A DNA stretch of 20,725 bases from an uncultured Christensenellaceae bacterium (GTDB taxonomy: Bacteria > Bacillota > Clostridia > Christensenellales > Borkfalkiaceae), in contig CAJUMW010000014.1 of assembly GCA_910587625.1 (NCBI GenBank), forward strand, positions 19,087-39,811, written 5' to 3'. Below the pieces are notes generated by a model. That model searched no databases. It had not been told where the DNA came from and saw nothing but the letters and a program-made list of their open reading frames with translations. Each line of letters starts with the position of its first letter. Position 1 is the stretch's first letter. Both the position numbers and the translations under genes were made by a program. Below, one piece after another: positions 1 to 9,400 of this stretch.

Positions 1-2093
1 ACAGTATCTCCGTCTTCGTCGGTGCGGACTTGCCTACCGTTAATTGTTGTATATTGCGTATAACCTGCGTCCGTTACCAATTGAATTATCTCGTCAGTAT
101 TGCCCGAAGAATACTTGATATTTGGATACTCCGAGAAATAGATAGCTTTTTCCTGGTCAGAACTCATAGTATATACCCAGCTTGTAGTAGAAATAGGTCT
201 GCGAATAACTTCTGCATAGTCGGCAGTATAATAGTTGCTGACTATTGAAGATACGTTCATCGCTTTCATAATTGCACGCCTTACCAAGATGTTGGGTACA
301 TATTTGGGGTTAATACCGATATAACCGAAGCCGTTTGCGTCATAACGGATTTGATTCAATCCCGAACCGTCAAGCTGCTTAATATTATCGGGCGTACACT
401 GAGGCGTACCGTAGTCAAGGCCCTTTGATTTAAGGGTGTCGACAAGCATATCGTCGTTGGTTTTTTGATAGTTTAGGTACTTTATTTTAGCGTTGGAAAG
501 TTCGCTTCCGACCGTTTCGAAATAGGTATTGCGCTCGTATGCGGCAACGTTACTGAGATAAATTCTGTCGTTGCCTTCTTTAACTTTGTACACACCTGCG
601 CCGACGGGGTACCTTGTCTTTTCCGCTGCATTTAAAACCTTATCGAAGAAATCTTTGTTCATAAAGGGAACGCCGAATCTGTTTGAAACCTTGTTGTTAT
701 CGGGAGCGGTTTCATTTGCACGCTTAACGTAATCAACGCCGTCGATTGAACCGGAATAAATATGCATGGGCGCAACGGTAAAGCCGAACTGCCACTTTGC
801 AGCGGGGTCTTCTCCCTTAATCTCGATTTTCAAAACGTCATAAGTCTCATTTTCATTGAGTTCGGAGCCCTTATCTATGCGACCGAAATCACTCTTTGTA
901 GTCTTATATGTCGTGATACCTTCAATACTGTCTACCGCAAGTCCTCCGTCCTGAGTTTTATCGGCAAAGTAGTCGCTCATAGCTTCGTTGAGGAACGTTG
1001 TTCTCAAATTGCTACCGGTAGCACGTTGCTGAATAACTGTTCTCAATTTTCCCGTAGAAGCAACAGATACCGAGCCGTTAATCTCCTCAAAAAAGTCATC
1101 GTAGACAAGATCAATAGCAGTTTCACGCATTTTTTCCGCTCTTGCATCACCTTCAAGTCCTTCAAGCGCGTTTGCCATATAAGTTCTTAAGCCTTTATCG
1201 GGAGCTTGCTCGTCAGAGCCTTCGTCCATAGTTGTAAGGAATTTACCCAAAGGCTTGCCGTTACTGTCATAGCCCTCGGTTGTTTTTCTTCTCGACGAGT
1301 TGGTTTCCTCAATAAACTCGTACTGATAGTTGATTATACCTTCGGATAAAAGGAAAGGCTCCCAATCCTCGGTAAAAAGATATTCATCCTGATAAGATTT
1401 AACAGTACCTTCGAAGGAAACCCAATCGCTTGCAAGTTCTTTTTTGAACTCGGCAGCAGTAGTCTTAACGTCGGCTTCTATTTCAGGAGTTGCAACTACA
1501 CCCGAATTGGGAGTATCGAACTGAATAAGATTGTTTATTCTTTTATTTACTTCTCCGACAAACTGTTTTTGCCACGCGTCGTCACTTGCATTGTCGCTCA
1601 TATTGGGCTGCTGCGACCTGTAAGCCATAAGCCCCTTAATTTTCGTCGAGTAAATTGTCGAAGAACCCGAATACTGAGGATCAAGATAGACATAAAGGTT
1701 GAAAAGCACGTCCTTTATTGTAAGGTCAACGCCGTCGCTGAATTTAATTCCGTTTTTAATTACATACTCGTAAACTGTATCACCGGCGGAAGTTGTAGTT
1801 TCTCTGTACGCATGAGCAACAGTAGCTTCATTTTGACCGCAGGTAAGCTGAGCTTCCTCGTCTGCGGTAATAAGCGAAATTTGTGTAAGCGAAATTACTT
1901 CGCCGTCGTTCTGAGAAGTATAGAAAAACGGGTTAAAATTCTCTTCAACTGCACCCAAAGCAAGCGCAACGGGGCGCGATTCGGGATCATATGTGTAATC
2001 TTTAGGCTTATTACCATCGTCACATGCAGCCAAAGGCAAAAGCATTGCAAGGCAAGTTGCACCAAGTATGAGTTTTTGCAGAGTTTTTTTCAT
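1..2093 (-). CDS. Oligopeptide-type ABC transporter substrate-binding lipoprotein (SBP_bac_5 family), C-terminus beyond window
   Basis: Extracytoplasmic solute-binding protein that would capture peptides (or another SBP_bac_5 ligand such as nickel or a sugar) and pass them to an ABC importer. The frame is open from the ATG at 2093 to the left edge, giving 697 codons with no stop. The N-terminus is a lipoprotein signal: Lys-rich start, hydrophobic core, lipobox LAAC with Cys24. Family hallmarks are an early NPFFYTS segment, IKFSDG..LTIKDVLF near residue 115-130, and YIGINPKY followed by VRRAIMKAMN near residue 590. About 200 mostly hydrophilic residues (roughly 150-350) lie between the first two landmarks, so it is larger than typical OppA proteins (about 540-600 residues). 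Its ATG overlaps the upstream stop in TAATG, and a GGAGG lies 10 nt upstream inside that gene. Permease and ATPase genes are expected just beyond the window. The family is clear; the ligand is a guess. Confidence 0.88.
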   Translation of the reverse strand, partial: MKKTLQKLILGATCLAMLLPLAACDDGNKPKDYTYDPESRPVALALGAVEENFNPFFYTSQNDGEVISLTQISLITADEEAQLTCGQNEATVAHAYRETTTSAGDTVYEYVIKNGIKFSDGVDLTIKDVLFNLYVYLDPQYSGSSTIYSTKIKGLMAYRSQQPNMSDNASDDAWQKQFVGEVNKRINNLIQFDTPNSGVVATPEIEADVKTTAAEFKKELASDWVSFEGTVKSYQDEYLFTEDWEPFLLSEGIINYQYEFIEETNSSRRKTTEGYDSNGKPLGKFLTTMDEGSDEQAPDKGLRTYMANALEGLEGDARAEKMRETAIDLVYDDFFEEINGSVSVASTGKLRTVIQQRATGSNLRTTFLNEAMSDYFADKTQDGGLAVDSIEGITTYKTTKSDFGRIDKGSELNENETYDVLKIEIKGEDPAAKWQFGFTVAPMHIYSGSIDGVDYVKRANETAPDNNKVSNRFGVPFMNKDFFDKVLNAAEKTRYPVGAGVYKVKEGNDRIYLSNVAAYERNTYFETVGSELSNAKIKYLNYQKTNDDMLVDTLKSKGLDYGTPQCTPDNIKQLDGSGLNQIRYDANGFGYIGINPKYVPNILVRRAIMKAMNVSSIVSNYYTADYAEVIRRPISTTSWVYTMSSDQEKAIYFSEYPNIKYSSGNTDEIIQLVTDAGYTQYTTINGRQVRTDEDGDT

Positions 2094-3415
2094 TAATTAT
2101 CATCCTCCGAATTTTTATTATAGATAAATGTTTGAGTAGTTCCGTCGAGCGAGGTTATCACACAGCTTGTGCCGTCGACAATTGTTATTCCGCCCGTGTA
2201 ATCCCTGTCGTTTACAACATGTCCGTACAGCCAGTGCGTTTGGGTAGTACTTGTCACTCGACTGCCGTCGTTGAGATTGATTGCAAGCTCGCCGCCTATC
2301 ACTACATTTTCGATAGTGGCGCCGTCTGCTATTGACGAAGCAACAAAGTAAATATACGGGTCGGCGTTGTCACGCACGTCAAACTTGACTTTGATATTTT
2401 CAAACGTTATATCCGTCATTACGGCTCGCGCCTGAATGTCACCGAATATCGAAGCTTTTGCTCCGTTTGCCAAGTATCCGCCCGTTGCAACAACGTTTAA
2501 GTTGCTTACTTTATATCCGTTACCGCGTATAACGCCAGAGAAACGGTTGAACTTAGCAACTACGCCAAGCTCGGAACAATCAACGTCGCTAATGAAGTAA
2601 TGGTTTGCCGAAGCGCCTGACGATGAGAACAGCGTACCTACGCCGTCGGCATCGGAAATAATATTCCAATAACCTTTAATATACTTTACATAAAGTATTT
2701 CGTCCTCTCCCTCGAACCGTGATTTTACGGGCCAATCGGTAAATCTGTTTTTACACTCAATATCGGTATAAAACTCGACAGCCGTATATTCGTTTATATC
2801 CAATCCTGGTACGAGATAATTTTTGTTGGGTTCGGGTTGATCGCTCGCAAGCACGAAAGAAGCAACTTCATCTCCAGTCTTATAGGTGGTTTCTCCCACC
2901 GTCATGCTTTCGAAATCTTCGCAAACAAGTTTTATTCTAAGTCTTAACAACTCGCTCCAAGCGGCGCAGACATAATAATGGTCGTCTTTTTCCAATGGTT
3001 TGCTGAAATCAAACAATTCGTTGGAAAATAGAATGCCGCCACGCTCGGCATCATAGTTGGTACCGTCGTACTCCGTTCCGTCGGCATATAACGGTCTGCC
3101 GTTGGGTCCAAGCTGAGCAACGTACCAACCGGTAAACTCGTAGCCGTGCATAATTCCCACCGAAGCGTCACCGCTCAACAGAGAGTCGACGCCTATATTG
3201 AAAGGCTTAGCTCCTGCTTTATAGTACATTTCCTTTTTCTGGGACTTATCCTCAAACTGTCCCTTATTGAGAAAGTACGTTACCTGTGTATTAAGTTCAT
3301 ACTTTGCCAGAACATCATCAAGCGAAAGCGAAAACTTGCAACCGGCGGTAATCATACAAACCGATGCTATTACAATGAGCATCGAAATTATTAAGACTTT
3401 GTACCTTTTAATCAT
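2093..3415 (-). CDS. Predicted surface lipoprotein with InlB-B-like and GLUG-like beta-helix regions
   Basis: A 440-residue predicted lipoprotein of unknown function. The N-terminus MIKRYKV plus a long hydrophobic stretch ends in ITAGC, making Cys26 the probable lipidation site. Residues 45-153 resemble an InlB B-repeat/Flg_new domain: GYEFTGWY at 91-98, then DFSKPL and closing CAAW around 150-153. Residues 248-400 resemble a GLUG-type right-handed beta-helix (GYWNIIS, then FSGVIRGNGYKVSNLNV). A TTG at 3454 would add 13 residues, but the ATG at 3415 is preferred because it has AGAGG five bases upstream and gives a proper signal peptide. The first 8 nt overlap the end of the subtilase gene, and the stop overlaps the next gene's ATG by one base. 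Similar domains occur in the lipoprotein at the head of the operon. A surface binding or adhesion role is inferred. Confidence 0.8.
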   Translation of the reverse strand: MIKRYKVLIISMLIVIASVCMITAGCKFSLSLDDVLAKYELNTQVTYFLNKGQFEDKSQKKEMYYKAGAKPFNIGVDSLLSGDASVGIMHGYEFTGWYVAQLGPNGRPLYADGTEYDGTNYDAERGGILFSNELFDFSKPLEKDDHYYVCAAWSELLRLRIKLVCEDFESMTVGETTYKTGDEVASFVLASDQPEPNKNYLVPGLDINEYTAVEFYTDIECKNRFTDWPVKSRFEGEDEILYVKYIKGYWNIISDADGVGTLFSSSGASANHYFISDVDCSELGVVAKFNRFSGVIRGNGYKVSNLNVVATGGYLANGAKASIFGDIQARAVMTDITFENIKVKFDVRDNADPYIYFVASSIADGATIENVVIGGELAINLNDGSRVTSTTQTHWLYGHVVNDRDYTGGITIVDGTSCVITSLDGTTQTFIYNKNSEDDN

Positions 3416-6400
3416 TTTGACCTCTGTTTTTTCTACGGATAAGCATAACTGCAACTATTCCCATAGCCATTATACCCAAGCTTATACCTGCCGAAGCCGC
3501 ACTACCGCAACCGCCGCAGCCGGATTCGGGGTTTTTACCTTCATCCCCCGGCTTTGTTTCTTTCTGCGTTACTGTTATACCGATATAAACTATTTTTCCG
3601 TAGCCTTCATATGAAACTTCGTTATCATACTTTCCAAGCGGTCCCGTAGGAGATTTCAGCGTCATTTTGCTCATATCGGCCTGTTCTGTAGAATAATCGT
3701 CATATTCCACTATAATTACAAGCCCGGTAGGATCGAATGTATCGCCCACAAAGTATTCGGATTTGTACGAGCCCACAACAGGATATAATCTGTTGACTTT
3801 TACCACAATTCCAAATATGGGTTTAACTGTACGCAGCGCCGTTTCAACCGCAAGGAATTTTTCCACCCTGTCGTTTCCGACAAGATTTAACTGCGCTTCA
3901 TCCTTTATAATACCATTATACATAAGATGCGCGGAAATGACAAGCTTTGAAAGGTCTTCTACATATTTTTTATCTTGATTTTGTGTATTCCAATTGGAAA
4001 TTTCCGCCGCGGAAGGGAAACTGTCGACTGCGTCTACAAACTCACGGGTTATGTCGTCCATAACGATATCCGTAATATTGACGTTTTTAAAGTAAGTCGA
4101 GTAAACGTAATTGTCATATCCCTTGCCGTTTTCGGGACGGTATATGCTCAAAGCCGCAGGACGATTTGATTCGGAAACAAGCTCTGAATAGAACAAAAGA
4201 TACTGTTCAAAGTTAGCGTAATAGAAGCCCCTGAAGCTCTGTGCGGCCTGGTCAAGCAATTCATCGATATACTCGTCATGGAAAGTTTCAAGCATAGGTG
4301 CCTGAGCACTTTCAAAAGCATATTCGATAATACCACTGTCAAAGAATGCGTAAGCGCCGACAGCTTTAAGCGTATAGGGCATATCTACCCTCTTTAACTT
4401 ACCGAGCATACCGCTGAAAGCAAACGCTTCGATACGCGAAGTGTTATCTAAAACGGCATAGCTTTGCGCAGGCTTAGCTGAAGGATATGCGACAAGCCCG
4501 TAGGTATCGTTGCCTGTCAATAAGTTTTCAATATTTCTGTACAAAACGCCGTCATGTACAAAATAAACGTCGTTTCCGCCCTCGGCCATTGTAAATGCTG
4601 TAAGGTTATCGGATGCAGCAAATGCACCATAGCCTATACTCAAAAGAGTTGAGGGGATTTCAACCGTAGTTGCGCCGCCCCCAAAGAACGACATATTGCC
4701 GAGCTTCTGAACTTTTGGAATATTGAGCGAGGAGTAGCTTGCTCTACCGCTGTTTATTGCAAAAGCATAATCTCCTATTAATGTTGCTTCTGCAAGATTG
4801 AGTTCGTTCAACGCGTTACAATTATAGAAAGCGTATGCGCCAATCTCTTTTACATCGGAAAGCTTATTAGCGGTTGCAAGTTTAATACAGCCCGAAAAAG
4901 CTTCAATGCCTATTTTATCGCAGTTTGTCAAATCAACCGAAGTAATGTTTACACAGTTGAAAAATGCGCCGTCTCCGATTTGAGTAATTGCTTTACCCAA
5001 AGTTACGGAGGTCAATGCAGTACGCGTTGCAGGTACAGATAAGCCGTAAGGTCTGTATGCCGCAAAGGTGTAATTGCCGATTGTCGAAGCATTTGCGCCG
5101 AAAGTAACGGTAGCAAGTACAGGAGTATTCCAGAACGTATATTCTCCAAGATTGCTTACGGAAGGTAAATTTGCCGACGTAAGCGAAATACAATCTGAAA
5201 AAGTTCTATCTCCCATTACGCTTATATTATCATTAAGAGATATTGTACCAAGCTGTTTACAGCCCGAAAAAACATAACTTCCAAAAGTTGCACCGTATGA
5301 AGGATTAAACGAGAAAGAAGTTATAGGAGTATTTGCAAACGCATAGTCTCTCACTTCCGTTACCGATGAAGGCAACGTCAAGGAAGTGATTTGAGTATTG
5401 TAAAATGCGTATGCCGGAATTTCAGAAAGATTGCAAAGAATATTTATTTCCGCAAGCTCACTATCTCTGAAAGCGCCTTCACCTATCTGCGTAATGGTTG
5501 CAGGCAGCGTAAGACTTGTAAGTTTACACTTTGCAAAAGCATTGGGAGCGATTATGGTTACATTTTCCGGAATTGTATAAGATGTAGCATTTCCAAGATA
5601 AGATATAAGCGTATTACCGGATATTATAGCTCCGTCCGCAACTGTGTAGCCGTTGTTCGCGCCGTTGTACGTGACTATTTCCGTGCCGTCAAATGCTCCA
5701 ACACCTATATTTTCAACACCATTAGGTATGGTAATAGTGGTTAAAGCAGTGTTACGGAACGCATATGCGCCTATAATCTTTATGATACCGTTGCCGAAAT
5801 CGACACTTGAAAGTCTGACACAGTCATCAAACGCCCTTTCTCCGATTCTCACTTCAAGAGTGTTCGTTTTATCCTCAAAAGTTACGCTTTGAAGGTTTTC
5901 ACAATTTGCAAATGCGCCCTCTCCCACTATTGACGTTCTTATCGTTACCTGTGTAAGATTGTTACAAGCCGGATAATAGCGCTCTTCGGGTTTCCACTCG
6001 CCTGTTGTGTAGTCGTATCTCTGATAATTATAATTCAAATCGGAGAACATTCCGCGACCTATCTGAGTGTATTTTTCGGTGGTTATTGATTTAAGCGAAG
6101 AACAGCCCGCAAATACGTATTCTCCGGCAACGTGAAGACCGGAAATATCCATTACTTCCAATTTTTCACAGCCCATAAACGCATAGTTGGCAGCTGTGCC
6201 TATCGCGGTGGGCTTTTCTATTTTTTTGAGGTTTACGCAATCTTTAAAAGCCGCTTTGGCAACCGTAATTACTTTGAGGTTGCGCATATCGAAATATTCG
6301 AGCGAAGTACATCCCTCAAATGCGTTTCTATTGATTAACGTTAAGTCAGCGTCCGCAACAAAGCCGTCGGCGGTATAGTCCGCGTCTTCATCACTTATAA

Positions 6401-9400
6401 AATATACCTCTTTAAGCGAAGTACAGCCCTTGAACGCATTTCTGCCTATCTGCGTAACAGTCTTTGGCAATATTATTTTGGTAATCTTGGTATTATCTTT
6501 GAATGCATCGTCATCGATTACCATTATATTTTTATGGGTGGGAACTATAACAACGCCCGGTTGTCCGTCTATAACTTCACCTTCTCCGTAATAATGCCTC
6601 AAAGTTACACCGTTCATATCGTATTCGTCGCGAACGGAAAGCGTAACAGACGGATATGAAGTTATGCCGTTTGCTTCGACAGTAGCGGTAATTGTAGCAA
6701 TACCCTTCTTTTTGGTATGAACGTTACCGTTTTCATCAACTTCCGCAACCGACGGGTCGTCAGACCTCCACGATATCGAAGTAATGCTGCTGTCGGGAAG
6801 ATACCAAGGCTCCTTTACCAAATCCAACGTAAAGTCTTTACCTGCCCTTACGGCAACCGTGCCGCTTGCTTGAACAAGCGATTCGTAATAATCCTGAATA
6901 ACACCGAAAGATATCGATGAATCATATATTCTGTCAACTGTATCAGTAACGGTTACATTGATAGTTTTTGCAACACCCTTTCTATTTGTTACAGTTACGG
7001 GAATAGGACGTTTTGTGGCTCTTGCACCGACAATTTCTCCGTTTTTAACGAGAACTGACGACGAAGGGGATTTCCATTCAAAGTTGGAAGTATTTGCATT
7101 GCCGTCATAAACGAGAGAAACCTTGTGCATTTGATTGATATTGAGGGTTATATTTTCTTCTCCCTCGGCAAGCTCGAAAGTATCCGGCAAAACATTTTTG
7201 TTAAGCTCTGCTTCTGTGCCTAAAGGAATACTGCTTCCGCTTAAATTACCTAAACGATACGTCCTATGATTGAGCGCATAGTCGTCGATTTGCAGAGCAA
7301 GACTGTCCTTATATTTGTCCCAGATATCCGTAACTTCGATTGAAACTGTATTCACTCCGTTTTTGACGGCATTCCTAACGGGAACCGCATTGGGTGTAGC
7401 AAGCTTCATTTCCATTTCGTCTATATAGCAAAGCATTACCGCTTGAGCATAATGGTTATCGTATATATCCAAATCAAGATAAATCTTCTGCTTATCTACA
7501 TTGTTTTCGTTATAGTCGTAATATCTCAGCCTAGCATCCTGCAATACGGGCGCTTCATAGTCAACGTAGAAGGTAAACGAGAAAGTATTTTCTTCTGTTA
7601 CCTTTGAATTCTTATCAAATAAAAATTCAAAGTCCATTTGATACTTACCGTTGGAAACTAATCCCATTTCATCGGCAGACAATTCCAAATTGATATATCC
7701 TGGAGAAGCGCTGCCGCCGTTTGCATAGGCTTTACTTACCCTATACCTCTCGCCCTGAGTAACTAATTCTCCGCTGCTTGTATCATAGAGCTTGTAATTT
7801 ACCTGACGGGCATTTCTTAAAAGACCTGCATACAGACATCTCAATTCATAAGATGTAGAATAATTGCCTATTCCGTCCTCGCTGACAATTTCATTGAATC
7901 TTGAAATAGCACAGTGTTCCATTTCCGCATACATAGGCTCTTCACTGCTATCAAGCGTATAGCAATATGAACCGATAGGAATAGTAAACTTTTCATTACC
8001 GTAAGAAGCGAATGCCTGAGTCGGCCAAACCGTTTCCTGAGGTTTGGCGTCGGGAAGTATGGACGTATCCTTAGCCGCGTCGGCAAGTTCGAATACGGTG
8101 TAGTCAAGCATAGGAGCCGACTCCCAATCTCCGTAGAACGAAAGGAAAGGTAAGCTTAAATCGCACTGTGCCTCTTTATCCGAAGAGATAAGCTTAATAA
8201 AGCCTTCGACAAACATACCGTTTTTAAAGCTTTTATCGATATATTCTTTCTCTTCGTCGCTAAGCTTCAACTCAACCGATACCATGACGCTTGAGTTTGC
8301 CCCTACCTCTACCTTTTCAACGGGAGAACCGCCGACAGAAAATACGGGTGCAATATCATCCAACATATATGCCTTTTCGGCAACGGCAAGACCGAGCGAG
8401 TCCAATGTTTCGGTCATAAACAATGCCTGCGGAGTAAATGTAAGCTTATTTTCGCTGATATTTCTTACTTTAAAGCTGAATTTATATACGCCGCTTTTAT
8501 CTATATCCGCGCCAAGTTCTATTTTCGGACGTCCGTCTTTTGCCGCATAATAGATATCCCCGTCGCTTTCGGCATCGGTATAAAGATATGCGTTTGTTTC
8601 AACAATATTTTTAAGGTTTGCAAGTCCGGAGCCCTGTTTACGGGGAGAATATGCAAGACCTGTGTCGTCGTAAACCGTGGAAGCCGTACTCAAAATCAAT
8701 TGATTTGTGAGCTGAGTTATCTGCGACGGCTCAAAATCTTTAGCTATGGGAAGAGTTCTTACATAATTTCTTACAAGCGCTGCAAGACCAGCCATATTGG
8801 GAGAAGCCATCGAAGTTCCGCTTTGCTCGGCATATCCGCCGGGAACGGTGGACGTGATTTCTCCGCCGTGCGCCGTAATTTCAGGCTTGATTTTAAGATC
8901 CGGCGTTGAACCCCACGACGAGAACTCGCTCATAAACGGACCCGCGCTGAGATTCCTGCTTACCTTGATTTTACCTATTACACCGCCTTGCTGTTTTGCA
9001 ATATTTACAAGCGCGTTGCCTGCGGTCATATTTATCGATACGGCAGGAATACGGTCAACTTCAGCAACGTCACCAAGCGACATTCTTATATTACCTGAAA
9101 CGTTGTTATAGATGATTATACCGATAGCGCCCCTTCGAGCGGCAATTTCAACCTTTTCCTGAAAAGAATTGATACCGCGCCTTACAAGTACAATTCTACC
9201 TTTAACTAAATCTTTTATAGAATTATAGTCGCTAATACGACCCGAACCGGCAACTACATACTCAAATTCACGTTCTTCTTGGTTTTCGTCAAGTAAAGAG
9301 CCGATATAATCGTACTCAACCGAGTTGGCGTTTCTTGCATTTTCAAAGAAAATGGGCGTGCCGTCGCTCGCTTGCATATAAGGGGATTTTTGTCCGCTTA

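Noticed and set aside
1..2093. Plus-strand ORFs in this stretch and opposite other genes (for example 1569-2096 and 16184-16771)
   Set aside because: They are antisense to clearly coding minus-strand genes, carry no family motifs and have implausible composition.
3415..3454. Longer start (TTG at 3454) for the 440-residue lipoprotein
   Set aside because: It would put 13 polar residues before the signal peptide and lacks a ribosome binding site; the ATG at 3415 has AGAGG at five bases.
4380..6530. Tandem DNA repeat in the subtilase gene
   Set aside because: The repetition is at protein level (LRR_5 units of about 22-24 residues) with diverged codons; no near-identical DNA repeat was seen.
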